A stretch of 64,000 nucleotides of DNA from UBA1672 sp050633505. Lineage in GTDB: Bacteria > Pseudomonadota > Alphaproteobacteria > Micavibrionales > Micavibrionaceae. Under the pieces are notes generated by a model that was given only the letters and a program-made list of their open reading frames with translations, was not told the DNA's origin and made no database searches. How positions within the stretch are numbered: the first letter of the stretch is position 1; every line of letters starts with the position of its first letter. The stretch lies in contig JBOEGQ010000004.1 in NCBI GenBank assembly GCA_050633505.1, positions 1-64,000 on the forward strand, written 5' to 3'. The position numbers were made by a program, and so were the translations under genes. Positions 16,798 through 25,528 of this stretch are shown here, in pieces.

Positions 16798-17356
16798 CTT
16801 TTATCACCCCATCTTCTACGAGCTTTTTTAACGCTCTGTTATCAGTTGTTACAGGACCATTATATAAGTCTTCAACCAAATCCGATTTTGCGATGTTTCC
16901 CTTATCATATATCGTTGATATGATTCGTGCATCTCGCAGTGTCGGACGATCCTGCTTTAGTACTTTTATATACAATTCCAAGAAGAAATGCAAACCTTTA
17001 TGCTTTTCCGGGAAGTAGTCCAGCGCGTTTTCTAATGCCCGTTGAGCGTACCCGCAAGTCTCCAATTGGATGGCGCGCCCGTCTTTATCGTCATTGTGTC
17101 GTCTGATACAGCCATAGTTAAACAACCATTCAATTTCACGGTTCATCGCAGATTTGCTGATTTTCATCCTATTGAGGATTTCTGTCTGCGTAATTCCCGG
17201 GGCCTCATCAATATAGTTCAGGATAAGGGCGCGTTTTAAATTCGCAGCAGGGTCACCGGCAAGGGCTTCAACCAAGTGATCAATGATGAGGCAAGATTTC
17301 TGCCCCCGTGTTGCCATTGCGCGCTTGGCTTGCTGTTTAAATAGATTGCTGGTCAT
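16787..17356 (-). CDS. Winged-helix transcriptional regulator (MarR-like HTH)
   Basis: A 189-residue cytosolic protein with a MarR/IclR-like winged helix around residues 40-95: PGITQTEILNRMKISKSAMN is a helix-turn-helix and REIEWLFNYGCIRRHNDD with GRAIQLE looks like the recognition end and wing. The C-terminal half has a second helix-rich segment with IISTIYDKGNIAKSDLVEDL and a TTDNRALKKLVEDGVI stretch, which may be a second degenerate winged helix. Target genes are unknown. It lies between gap and fba, where pgk is often found, and overlaps the 56-residue gene downstream, so it may control central carbon genes around it. Confidence 0.75.
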   Translation of the reverse strand: MTSNLFKQQAKRAMATRGQKSCLIIDHLVEALAGDPAANLKRALILNYIDEAPGITQTEILNRMKISKSAMNREIEWLFNYGCIRRHNDDKDGRAIQLETCGYAQRALENALDYFPEKHKGLHFFLELYIKVLKQDRPTLRDARIISTIYDKGNIAKSDLVEDLYNGPVTTDNRALKKLVEDGVIKDGK

Positions 17357-17410
17357 ATCTATATTTTACGCGATGCAATAGGAGAGTTCAAATAGGATTT
17401 GAAATAAGCT

Positions 17411-17453
17411 CATAAAAAAAGCTGGGCTAAGAACAAGTCTTAAACCCAGCTTT
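17411..17453 (-). terminator. Intrinsic terminator after gap
   Basis: Stem AAAGCTGGG (17418-17426) with CCCAGCTTT (17445-17453), extended by TAAGA/TCTTA. The minus strand continues into a run of T (17420-17414), so it ends the tkt-gap transcript ~70 bases after the gap stop. Confidence 0.88.
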
Positions 17454-17525
17454 GCCACGGAGAACGGTTTAGACGTTAATATCTAGATTGATTCTGTGGT
17501 TGTGTCAATTAAAAAAGGAAATTTT

Positions 17526-18533
17526 TTAATATCCCTTTCTATGCATCTCTAGGGCTGTATCAATCATGCGGCAGGAGAAGCCCCATTCATTGTCATACCA
17601 GCTCATTACCCTAACAAAATCACCATCGACAACTTTGGTGCCATTAAGGTTGAATATTGAAGAATGCGGGTCGTGATTAAAGTCACTGGAAACACATGGG
17701 TCATCATAAACATCCAAAACGCCTTTCAGCTTTCCTTCTGCATAAGACTTCACGGCTTCATTAACCTCTTCAACACTTACTTTGCGTGATGGTAGGAACT
17801 TTAGATCAACAAGGGAAACATTCGGTGTTGGTACACGTATTGCCACACCATCTAATTTTCCATTTAGTTCCGGTAAAACTTTTCCGACTGCTTTTGCCGC
17901 ACCTGTAGAGGCGGGAATCATACTCATTGCGGCGGCGCGCGCGCGTAGGGGGTCTTTATGTGAGCCATCGACAAGGTTCTGATCGCCTGTATAGGCATGA
18001 ATTGTTGTCATGAATCCCTTTTCAATACCTACGGTCTCATTCAGGGCATAGGCCACAGGCGCAAGACAGTTGGTTGTACACGAAGCATTAGAAACAATTT
18101 TGTGTTCGGCCTTCAGCAAATCATGGTTAACACCGTAGACAACTGTCAGATCCTCGTCTTCACCGGGGGCAGAGATGAGAATTTTCTTTGCGCCCATATC
18201 CATGTGCTTTTGCGCACCTTCCCGATCTTTAAACTTTCCCGTACATTCCATTAGGATATCAACATCTTCTTCACCCCATGGAAGGTCTTTCGGATCACGC
18301 CCACGAAAGCGACGAATACGCTTTCCATCAATGATAATGGCATCATCACCGTCACGTTCCACAGTAAAAGGGGCTTTACCGTGTATTGAATCATACTTCA
18401 AAAGAGGAAAAAAGTTACCACCGGGATCATTGATCGCAACGATCTCGATATCGTCGCGCTTCTGCTCAAAAACAGCGCGGGCGACAAGACGTCCAATTCG
18501 TCCAAATCCGTTAATTGCAACTTTTACAGTCAT
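17526..18533 (-). CDS. gap: Glyceraldehyde-3-phosphate dehydrogenase, type I
   Basis: Oxidises glyceraldehyde-3-phosphate to 1,3-bisphosphoglycerate with NAD(P) in glycolysis. The Rossmann start is VAINGFGRIGRLVAR (residues ~4-18), the catalytic Cys is in SNASCTTNCLAP near residue 153, and the helper region HAYTGDQNLVDGSHKDPLRA and the C-terminal SWYDNEWGFS are intact. Length 335 is standard. It follows tkt with 17 bases between, in the same direction, and a terminator lies after it; phosphoglycerate kinase is not next to it as in many relatives. Confidence 0.97.
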   Translation of the reverse strand: MTVKVAINGFGRIGRLVARAVFEQKRDDIEIVAINDPGGNFFPLLKYDSIHGKAPFTVERDGDDAIIIDGKRIRRFRGRDPKDLPWGEEDVDILMECTGKFKDREGAQKHMDMGAKKILISAPGEDEDLTVVYGVNHDLLKAEHKIVSNASCTTNCLAPVAYALNETVGIEKGFMTTIHAYTGDQNLVDGSHKDPLRARAAAMSMIPASTGAAKAVGKVLPELNGKLDGVAIRVPTPNVSLVDLKFLPSRKVSVEEVNEAVKSYAEGKLKGVLDVYDDPCVSSDFNHDPHSSIFNLNGTKVVDGDFVRVMSWYDNEWGFSCRMIDTALEMHRKGY

Positions 18534-18550
18534 TTTTGTAGCTCCATATT

Positions 18551-20569
18551 TTATGCACGTTTTTCAAGTGCGTTTTCAACACGCTCAATAATTTTTTCGG
18601 CGGTAATGCCAAAGTGTTTGTATAGCTCATTTGCAGGGGCAGATGCACCAAAGCCGTCCATACCGATGAAGATACTGTGTCCACCGATTAAACGATCCCA
18701 ACTTTGTCTGATACCTGCTTCGACGGCGACTTTAATACTTTTATTACAGATGATTTTCTGGATGTGCTCTCCATCTTGTTCCCAGAATAAGTCAAGACAA
18801 GGGCAAGAAACGAGACGTACTTGACGGCCTTGTGCTACAAAATGCTCATAAGCTTCGTTTGCAATCTCAACTTCTGATCCGGAAGCAAATAAAGTGATTT
18901 CCGGTGTATCTCCGGTTTCCTTAAGAATATAAGCGCCTTTTGCGGTTTTGTTCTCTTCACTATATTCACGTAATGTCGGAAGCCCTTGACGGGTTAGAGC
19001 CAAGAGAGAGGGGGCATTTTTCTGATTGATTGATAATTCCCAACTTTCCGCAGTTTCAACACCGTCACATGGACGATAAACATAACAGTTTGGAATCGCG
19101 CGCAATGCAGATAGGTGTTCGACAGGTTGGTGTGTCGGTCCATCTTCACCCAAACCAATGGAATCATGCGTAAGAACATGAATGACGCGTTGTTTCATCA
19201 ATGCGGCCAAACGAATAGACGGACGGGAATAATCTGCGAATTGAAGGAATGTACCAGCATAAGGTACTAAACCGCCATGTAGAGTAAGACCGTTCATGAT
19301 CGCGGCCATGCCATGTTCACGAACACCATAATTGATGTAGTTCCCATCGTAGTCAGAACTATCGATAACCTTTGATGATTTGACTTTTGTGTTGTTTGAT
19401 CCCGTTAGGTCTGCGGATCCACCAGTCAGAAGCCATAAGCGATCAACCAGTTTTTCAAGACACATACCAGATGTCTGTCGTGTTGCTTTCTTTGGTTTTT
19501 CAGATGCAAATTCTTTTTTCAATGCATCAATAACCGGGGTAATAGCGGCTGTAAAATCACCTGCATGTGCTTTTACAAAACATGTCTTCATGTCATGTCC
19601 GTCAAGACGAGCTTCCCATGATGTATGCTCACCCTGATTTTGTGTGCCAACCGCACGCCAGTTTTCCAGTATTTCTGAGGGGATTTCAAAAGGCGCGTGA
19701 GGCCATCCAATATTCTTACGTGTTCCGGCGATTTCTTCTTCACCAAGAGGTGCACCGTGAGCGGCGTTTGAGTCTTCTTTTGTAGGGGCACCAAACCCGA
19801 TCTTGGTTTTGCAGCAAATCAAACTTGGTGTTTCTGTTGTTTGTGCCTTTGCGATAGCGGATTCGATTTCCTCAAAAGAGTGACCATCAACTTCTTGTAC
19901 ATCCCAACCATATGCCTCGAAACGCTTTGGCGTATCATCAATAAAGGTCAGGTCTGTTTTTCCGTCAATACAGATACCATTATCATCATAAAGCATAATA
20001 AGCTTTGATAATTTCTGATGACCGGCTAAAGAACACGCCTCGTGACTAATGCCTTCCATCAAGTCGCCATCACCACACATCACATATGTATAGTGTGATA
20101 CAAGCTCATCGCCATAACGTGCGTTTAAACGACGCTCTGCCAATGCCATACCAATGGCCGTTGCAACACCTTGACCAAGGGGGCCGGTTGTTGTCTCAAT
20201 ACCTGCATCATGTTCAACTTCGGGATGGCCTGCTGTAATTGCGCCAAACTGTCTGAAGTCTTTAATCTGTTCTAATGTCATTTTGTCATAGCCGGTTAGA
20301 TAATTAACGGCATAAAGCAGCATTGACCCATGTCCACCAGATAGAACAAAGCGATCACGGTCGGCCCATTCGGGGGCTTTCGCATCAAATTTCAGGAATT
20401 TGGAGTATAAGACTGTCGCAACATCTGCCATACCCATCGGCATCCCGGGATGACCGCTATTGGCTTTTTGTACCGCATCCATCGATAAAGCGCGGATTGC
20501 GTTTGACATGTCTTTTAACTCAGCCGAAGAAAGAGAGGAAGGTAGAGTGGCAGCATTTGCGTTTGTCAT
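18551..20569 (-). CDS. tkt: Transketolase
   Basis: Thiamine-diphosphate enzyme moving two-carbon units in the pentose phosphate pathway. Residues from AIRALSMDAVQKANSGHPGM open the PP domain, GDGDLMEGISHEA is the ThDP/Mg2+ site near residue 158, THDSIGLGEDGPTHQPVEHL lies in the Pyr domain, and a transketolase C domain follows with LFASGSEVEIANEA. Length 672 is normal. The start ATG 20569 matches the family. It heads a tkt-gap unit and faces the DUF4164-zapA genes divergently, a common alphaproteobacterial layout. Confidence 0.97.
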   Translation of the reverse strand: MTNANAATLPSSLSSAELKDMSNAIRALSMDAVQKANSGHPGMPMGMADVATVLYSKFLKFDAKAPEWADRDRFVLSGGHGSMLLYAVNYLTGYDKMTLEQIKDFRQFGAITAGHPEVEHDAGIETTTGPLGQGVATAIGMALAERRLNARYGDELVSHYTYVMCGDGDLMEGISHEACSLAGHQKLSKLIMLYDDNGICIDGKTDLTFIDDTPKRFEAYGWDVQEVDGHSFEEIESAIAKAQTTETPSLICCKTKIGFGAPTKEDSNAAHGAPLGEEEIAGTRKNIGWPHAPFEIPSEILENWRAVGTQNQGEHTSWEARLDGHDMKTCFVKAHAGDFTAAITPVIDALKKEFASEKPKKATRQTSGMCLEKLVDRLWLLTGGSADLTGSNNTKVKSSKVIDSSDYDGNYINYGVREHGMAAIMNGLTLHGGLVPYAGTFLQFADYSRPSIRLAALMKQRVIHVLTHDSIGLGEDGPTHQPVEHLSALRAIPNCYVYRPCDGVETAESWELSINQKNAPSLLALTRQGLPTLREYSEENKTAKGAYILKETGDTPEITLFASGSEVEIANEAYEHFVAQGRQVRLVSCPCLDLFWEQDGEHIQKIICNKSIKVAVEAGIRQSWDRLIGGHSIFIGMDGFGASAPANELYKHFGITAEKIIERVENALEKRA

Positions 20570-20786
20570 GATCTATAAACCCAGTTTATATGTTCTTCAA
20601 AGAAATTTGCCAGTAACATGCAAGTTCAGACCTTCAAGGTCAAGTGTTGATACGAAAATCCTGTGGTTTATTCGGGAAAAATCACCTCTTGTCATTGACC
20701 AAAGATGACTGTGCTCCGATAATTAGCCTATCTCTTGTCAGATTCTTCTGGCGAATTGTTTTAAAACTCAATGTTAAGGATATTTC

Positions 20787-20984
20787 ATGTCATCTATACG
20801 ATTTGCTTTGGAGAAGCTTGATAACGCGGTGAGCAGGCTTGACCTGTCCGTTACAGAGGCCAGAAATTCATGGAAGGATTTGCAACAAGAAAGCGATGGT
20901 AATGTCATCGATGTTGATTTTGTTGCAAAACGTTTGGATGTGGCTATTGAACAAGTTGAAGCCATTTTAGGGGAAGGGGAATAG
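20787..20984 (+). CDS. DUF4164-like coiled-coil protein, candidate ZapA partner
   Basis: A 65-residue helical protein with heptad-like pattern (RFALEKLDNAVSRLDLSVTE then DVDFVAKRLDVAIEQVEAIL), matching the short coiled-coil genes that precede zapA in alphaproteobacteria. In Caulobacter a small coiled-coil partner of ZapA (ZauP) is encoded beside it and helps focus the Z-ring; this gene occupies that place, but identity is inferred from position and size. The stop is three bases before the zapA start, so the pair is coupled. Confidence 0.8.
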   Translation: MSSIRFALEKLDNAVSRLDLSVTEARNSWKDLQQESDGNVIDVDFVAKRLDVAIEQVEAILGEGE

Positions 20985-20987
20985 ACC

Positions 20988-21389
20988 ATGAGTGAAGTTA
21001 CCTTAAAAATTAATAATCGTGGATATTGTCTTTCCTGTGATAATGGACAGGAACAGCATTTAACAGATCTGGCACATTTCATTGATTCTCGTTTGCGTGA
21101 TATTGCGGCGGCAGGTGCCGCGACCAATGAATCGCATTTGCTGGTTCTAACTTCCCTTGTTCTGGCGGATGAGCTTTATGATATGAAAGACCAGTTGAGC
21201 CAGGCACAAAGGCAATTGGCAGATATTCAACGCGGTGTAGATGATAACGCCTCCCAAGCTTTGGCCTCACAGAAACCTGTATCTCATGAGGAAGAGGAAA
21301 TGGTTGCCCGTGCGATTACGCATCTTGCTGAAAAAATTGAAAGAATAGCGACGCGTCTTCAGGATGTAGAAGATAGCGCAGCAGCGTAG
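20988..21389 (+). CDS. zapA: Cell division protein ZapA
   Basis: Binds and bundles FtsZ filaments at the division site. The N-terminal ~90 residues fit ZapA: SEVTLKINNRGYCLSCDNGQ, EQHLTDLAHFIDSRL, and a helix HLLVLTSLVLADELYDMKDQ (residues ~46-65). A coiled-coil tail follows to residue 133. It is preceded by the DUF4164-like gene and followed by 6S RNA, the standard context. Confidence 0.92.
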   Translation: MSEVTLKINNRGYCLSCDNGQEQHLTDLAHFIDSRLRDIAAAGAATNESHLLVLTSLVLADELYDMKDQLSQAQRQLADIQRGVDDNASQALASQKPVSHEEEEMVARAITHLAEKIERIATRLQDVEDSAAA

Positions 21390-21469
21390 AGTATTTAAAA
21401 TAGAAATACTGCTATATCAGCGTGTCTTTATAAATTATCTGGAAAAAATAAGAGAGCATGATATAAGGT

Positions 21470-21655
21470 TTCCCGTGCTGCGGAGTGCGTGCATGCGCCT
21501 TTATCTCGGTGGTCGATGCTTTTTTCGCATAGGGAGCTGTCCCTGTCTTTGTCCAATCGGTTCGCCCGGGGGGCTTTGATATTAACGGCGCCCACCTGAC
21601 TTTCAGGACCCCGCGAAGATATCAAACGCACACGGCTTGCGCGGCACACTACTAG
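21470..21655 (+). ncRNA. ssrS: 6S RNA
   Basis: The ~300 bases between zapA and the cyclo-ligase gene hold no gene but a long imperfect hairpin. The closing stem GTGCTGCG (from ~21475) pairs with CGCGGCAC (~21640), an inner stem uses GTGCGT and ACGCAC, and TTTGATAT pairs with ATATCAAA on either side of the downstream arm, leaving the large central bulge that mimics an open promoter. 6S RNA binds sigma-70 RNA polymerase in stationary phase. Position zapA-ssrS-fthC is conserved in proteobacteria. Ends are estimated to within ~10 bases. Confidence 0.85.
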
Positions 21656-21695
21656 CTCCTGATGGGGGGCTGTATGCTTGGAAAATGATAGTCTG

Positions 21696-22283
21696 ATGAC
21701 AGATGATATAAAAACACAAAAAGATAATTTACGTACCGAGGCCAAGAGAGCACGTGGTCTTATGAGTTTGAATTCTGAAAATCAAAAAAGTTTCTGCTCT
21801 TTATTTTTTGAACATATTTCTCCTGCTGCTAACACATCAATTGGTTTCTACTGGCCCAAGGGACGTGAGTTTGATACGCAGATCCTCATGGATGAGTGTG
21901 TAGATCGCGGGCATTCAGTTTCAGTACCGATTGTTGAGGCAAAAAGCCGTATTTTAAAATTTGCACATTGGGATCACAATACAGAATTAGAAAAAGGGGC
22001 TTATGACCTCTTGCAACCAGTTCTTCACGATACAACACAGTTGGTTGTGCCGGATGTTTTTTTGGTTCCGCTTCTGGCATTCGACAGAAAAGGCTATCGG
22101 TTAGGCTATGGCGGTGGGTATTATGATGCAACACTGTCATATTACCGGGAACAGAAAGATATATTGGCGGTTGGCGTTGGTTATGCGCGACAGGCATGCT
22201 TGTTTAACTTACCAACAGCAGAACATGACATAAGAATGGATTGGATACTTACAGAGCAAACAGCACAATGCTTTTGTAAATAA
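21696..22283 (+). CDS. fthC: 5-formyltetrahydrofolate cyclo-ligase
   Basis: Converts 5-formyl-THF to 5,10-methenyl-THF with ATP, returning folate to the one-carbon pool. It has the basic N-terminus (KDNLRTEAKRARGLM), FYWPKGREFDTQILMD, VPLLAFDRKGYRLGYGGGYYD with the phosphate-binding glycines (~residues 115-135), and the AVGVGYARQACL tail motif. I chose ATG 21696; an in-frame TTG at 21678 is possible. It lies directly after 6S RNA, which in other bacteria is processed from a shared transcript with this gene. Four-gene context zapA-ssrS-fthC-ymdB. Confidence 0.92.
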   Translation: MTDDIKTQKDNLRTEAKRARGLMSLNSENQKSFCSLFFEHISPAANTSIGFYWPKGREFDTQILMDECVDRGHSVSVPIVEAKSRILKFAHWDHNTELEKGAYDLLQPVLHDTTQLVVPDVFLVPLLAFDRKGYRLGYGGGYYDATLSYYREQKDILAVGVGYARQACLFNLPTAEHDIRMDWILTEQTAQCFCK

Positions 22284-22293
22284 GAGAGGTATT

Positions 22294-23109
22294 ATGAGAA
22301 TATTATTTATCGGGGATATTATGGGGCGATCTGGGCGTGAAGCCTTAGAGCGTTATTTGCCTGAGCTGAAAGAAAAGCTAACTCCTGATGTTATTATTGT
22401 AAATGGAGAAAATGCGGCGCATGGTCGTGGTATTACTGAAAAATTCTGCATGCAGTTTTATGAACTCGGTGCAGATGTGATTACCACCGGAAACCATGTT
22501 TGGGATCAGCGAGAAATTTTAAAATATATTACACGTGATCCAAAACTTCTCAGGCCTGCAAACTACCCGAAAAAGACAACACCGGGGCAGGGGCTATATC
22601 TGCATGAGACAATGGATGGGCAAAAGATCCTTGTTGTTAACTTAATGTGCCGTACTTTCATGGATGTCTTGGATGATCCGTTTGCGGCTATGGAAGAAAT
22701 ACTTGAAGAATACAGGCTTGGACGCAATTGTCAGGCGATCTTTGTTGATCTGCACGGTGAAACAACATCAGAAAAAATGGCATTTGGACATCATTTCTCT
22801 GGTCGTGTTTCTGCCGTAATTGGAACGCATACTCATATTCCAACGGCAGATGCACATGTTATGAATGGTCAAACGGCATATATGACAGATGCAGGGATGA
22901 GCGGTGATTACGATAGTGTTATTGGCGTAAAAAAACATACTGCCATTCATCGCTTTACACATAAAACTCCGGGGGAGCACTTCATCCCGGCCAGTGAAAA
23001 TATGATGTTATGTGGTGCGTTGGTTGTTACAAGGCCTTCTGGTAAGGCAAGCGCGATTGCGCCTGTGCGTATAGGTGATGTCCTAACTGAAACAATGCCT
23101 GATATTTAA
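22294..23109 (+). CDS. YmdB-like metallophosphoesterase (TIGR00282 family)
   Basis: A 271-residue calcineurin-like phosphodiesterase. Metal-binding signatures are MRILFIGDIMGRSGREAL at the N-terminus (GD), IIVNGENAAHGRG (GEN), ITTGNHVWDQREIL (GNH), and later HGETTSEKMAFGHHF and VIGTHTHIPTADAHV (GTHTH). Bacillus YmdB hydrolyses cyclic nucleotides; the in vivo substrate here is unknown. It begins 10 bases after the fthC stop, so the two genes are co-transcribed, a frequent pairing in alphaproteobacteria. Confidence 0.9.
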   Translation: MRILFIGDIMGRSGREALERYLPELKEKLTPDVIIVNGENAAHGRGITEKFCMQFYELGADVITTGNHVWDQREILKYITRDPKLLRPANYPKKTTPGQGLYLHETMDGQKILVVNLMCRTFMDVLDDPFAAMEEILEEYRLGRNCQAIFVDLHGETTSEKMAFGHHFSGRVSAVIGTHTHIPTADAHVMNGQTAYMTDAGMSGDYDSVIGVKKHTAIHRFTHKTPGEHFIPASENMMLCGALVVTRPSGKASAIAPVRIGDVLTETMPDI

Positions 23110-23122
23110 GGATATCGTAGAC

Positions 23123-23668
23123 TTATTCCTGATCTTGTTTTGTCTCGATATAATCTTTGTGCTTTTCAAAGTATCTCATGCACGCACTGTTTAATTCTTC
23201 GACAAGAGCATCGCCTTGCATACCACCGTCACCTTTAATCTTTCCGGCAGCAATGATTTTCAGCGTATTATAAAATGCCAGAGCAATATCCAATGTTTCA
23301 TTGTCCAGCCTTTCAACCACCTCCATAAACTGAACAAACCGTTCTGCAACACGGGTGATTAAGGGGAAGTGGAACATTGCTCCATTTGCTTTCAGCTGGA
23401 CACATGGAAGGAGGACAAGCGCAATTTGTTCTTCTGACTCAGTGCTTTCTGCGCGTTCTCTGGCCTCATCAAGTGCTTTTTTCATGCGATCGAGGTATAT
23501 GTCTGCCAAGGGTGAGAAGTCAGCCGCGTGATTTTCCAGCAAGCTTTGCGTACGATCCAAGATTTGGTTGCTTAACCCGCCATAGCCAACCTTCGCCTTC
23601 AGGACATTGGGCGGCTTAATGAACTCGGCGTTACGCTTTGGCTTTTGATTATAATGTTTAATATCCAT
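23123..23668 (-). CDS. Hypothetical helical protein coupled to a CheY-like regulator
   Basis: I do not recognise this 181-residue protein. It is soluble, starts with basic MDIKHYNQKPKRNAEFIKPP, and is helical afterwards, with an acidic coiled-coil-like patch IYLDRMKKALDEARERAEST and a region rich in hydrophobics (FHFPLITRVAERFVQFMEVV). It begins two bases after the stop of the response-regulator gene, so the two are one transcription unit and likely one pathway. A role as output or phosphatase partner of the receiver domain would fit, but is speculation. Confidence 0.75.
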   Translation of the reverse strand: MDIKHYNQKPKRNAEFIKPPNVLKAKVGYGGLSNQILDRTQSLLENHAADFSPLADIYLDRMKKALDEARERAESTESEEQIALVLLPCVQLKANGAMFHFPLITRVAERFVQFMEVVERLDNETLDIALAFYNTLKIIAAGKIKGDGGMQGDALVEELNSACMRYFEKHKDYIETKQDQE

Positions 23669-23670
23669 CT

Positions 23671-24222
23671 TTATCTCATATCAATTTCATCAATGGAAAT
23701 CGGAATGTCGACCGCGACTTGTTCTACCGAATCGGGATCGGATGCGCGACGCTTAGGACCTAGATATTCTTCATCATCCGTGCGGCGTCTGTCCGGGCCA
23801 AAAAACCCCTCACACCGAATGAATTGCCTTGGCTTTTCAATGATTTGAAAAAGGCGTTTATATAGATCCCTTGTGTTAAACGGTTTCACAAGGAATTCTG
23901 TAATACCCGAATCACGTGCGTCTATAACGCGGCGTTTTTCACTAAACCCGGTCATGAGTATAATAGGCACATACTGATTCGGGCTTTTGGGGTCGTTTCT
24001 TATCTTGCGACTGAGTTCGATACCATCACACGGCGCCATCATCCAATCGGCAATGACAAGGTCTGGATTTGTATCACAGAAACGTCGAAATGCTTCCTCA
24101 CCATCCAAAGCAGTCACGACTGTACCAATCCCGAATGAGCGTAATACATTCTTTAAAAGCTCTAGCATTGGACGGTTATCCTCGACAAGAAGTACTTTTA
24201 TCTGTTGAAATTGATATGCCAT
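23671..24222 (-). CDS. CheY-like response regulator receiver protein
   Basis: A single receiver domain (residues ~6-125) plus a ~60-residue tail without a DNA-binding domain. The acidic pair is in VLLVEDNRPM, the phospho-acceptor Asp in DLVIADWMMAPCDG, the Thr in ILMTGFSEKR and the Lys in FLVKPFNTRD, so it should be phosphorylated by a histidine kinase not present here. The tail (FFGPDRRRTDDEEYLGPKRR) is basic and possibly disordered, and resembles alphaproteobacterial receiver proteins with a conserved GPDRR motif. It is the first gene of a two-gene unit with an unknown partner. Confidence 0.88.
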   Translation of the reverse strand: MAYQFQQIKVLLVEDNRPMLELLKNVLRSFGIGTVVTALDGEEAFRRFCDTNPDLVIADWMMAPCDGIELSRKIRNDPKSPNQYVPIILMTGFSEKRRVIDARDSGITEFLVKPFNTRDLYKRLFQIIEKPRQFIRCEGFFGPDRRRTDDEEYLGPKRRASDPDSVEQVAVDIPISIDEIDMR

Positions 24223-24381
24223 GTGTTTCTAAACTCTCCCAAACATGATTATAGAATCATATACCTACGATAGAAAACATGAAAATGTTTTTATTCCCAA
24301 TTTTATCCCTTTTCTTTGGTGATTTAAGTTTTATAATCCCTGTTAATTAATGGACATAAAACAAGAGTAGTAGAATACACA

Positions 24382-25137
24382 ATGGCAGGTCATTCCAAAT
24401 GGGCAAATATCCAGCACCGAAAGGGCGCGCAGGATAAGAAGAGAGCAAAAATATTTTCAAAGCTTGGGCGTGAAATAACGGTTGCAGCTAAACTGGGTGG
24501 CGGTGATCCGGCGATGAACCCGCGTTTGCGCCTTGCAATTGCCACAGCAAGAGGCCAGTCAATGCCAAAAGATGGGATTGAGCGCGCCGTGCAAAAAGGT
24601 GTCGGTAATGCAGATGGTGATAATTATGAAGAAATGCGTTATGAGGGGCATGCCCCAGGTGGCGTTGCTGTGATTGTTGAGGTCTTGACCGATAATAAGA
24701 ACAGAACTGCGGCAGAAATGCGTGCGGCCTTTACAAAGCAAGGTGGAAATATGGGGACCACTGGCTGTGTTAGCTTTATGTTCGATCGTATTGCTGAGGT
24801 TATTTATCCGGCGGATAAGGCAAGTGCAGATGATATGTTTGAGGCGGCATTAGAAGTAGGGGCAGATAATGTTGAAAGTGGAGATGAAATCCATGAAATT
24901 CATTGTTCAACAGAAGACTTTTCTGCTGTGCGTGATGCGTTAGAGGCCAAATATGGTGAGCCTGAAAAGCAGGGGCTAATCTGGAAGCCGAATGTATCCT
25001 CTCCCGTGGATGAGGATCAGGCACGCAAAGTTTTGCGTTTGGTTGATGTGCTGGAAGACAATGACGATGTCCAGACTGTCACAACGAATTTTGAGGCAAG
25101 TGACGAAATCATGGAAAAGATCATGTCCGAAGAATAG
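24382..25137 (+). CDS. yebC: YebC/PmpR family protein (TACO1)
   Basis: A 251-residue cytosolic protein with the family start MAGHSKWANIQHRKGAQDKK and conserved MPKDGIERAVQKG, YEGHAPGGVAVIVEVLTDN, and MGTTGCVSFMFDR. Members were described as transcriptional regulators and more recently as factors that relieve ribosome stalling at difficult motifs; which applies here is not visible. It lies just upstream of ruvCAB, the usual alphaproteobacterial position, but a small antisense gene intervenes. Confidence 0.95.
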   Translation: MAGHSKWANIQHRKGAQDKKRAKIFSKLGREITVAAKLGGGDPAMNPRLRLAIATARGQSMPKDGIERAVQKGVGNADGDNYEEMRYEGHAPGGVAVIVEVLTDNKNRTAAEMRAAFTKQGGNMGTTGCVSFMFDRIAEVIYPADKASADDMFEAALEVGADNVESGDEIHEIHCSTEDFSAVRDALEAKYGEPEKQGLIWKPNVSSPVDEDQARKVLRLVDVLEDNDDVQTVTTNFEASDEIMEKIMSEE

Positions 25138-25173
25138 GGCATGATTTAGATTTCAGAAATATTGGACTTAATA

Positions 25174-25494
25174 TTATGGCTCTTCTGGCGCTAATAAAAG
25201 GCGAGAAGCAATAACGGATGCCGTATTTCCGTTACAATCTTCAACAGACACAATCCGGTTTTTACCAAGTGGTACTTGTTTGTCAGGGGTAAAGTCCGCG
25301 ATAACGTTTAAAGGTTGACTGACATTTAGGTCTTTATGGTGAAATTCAAAGTCATATCCCATACCGTCAACGTTAGGGATTACTTTTTTCTCTCTTAAAG
25401 TGCCTTGATAATCTTCAAGACCTCTTTCATTAAATGGTTTCTCAATATTCATTTTTTCCAAGCCGTTATTGATCAAATGCTTTTCATGGCGCAT
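25174..25494 (-). CDS. Hypothetical small protein antisense between yebC and ruvC
   Basis: About 106 residues, unrecognised. It starts MRHEKHLINNGLEKMNIEKP; ATG 25494 is the outermost start that does not run into ruvC, and ATG 25452 (after TTGGAAAAA) is an alternative. No signal peptide or membrane segment. The second half looks beta-rich (YDFEFHHKDLNVSQPLNVIA, KNRIVSVEDCNGNTASVIAS). It fills an otherwise empty 390-base gap and has plausible codon use, but no ribosome site stands out, so it remains tentative. Confidence 0.5.
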   Translation of the reverse strand: MRHEKHLINNGLEKMNIEKPFNERGLEDYQGTLREKKVIPNVDGMGYDFEFHHKDLNVSQPLNVIADFTPDKQVPLGKNRIVSVEDCNGNTASVIASRLLLAPEEP

Positions 25495-25528
25495 TCTAGG
25501 GAAATGATTTCTAAAATGGAATTTTTTT

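Noticed and set aside
21428..21745. Minus-strand frame of 105 codons across the zapA-fthC gap
   Set aside because: It covers the 6S RNA, whose paired arms explain the sequence; no start context.
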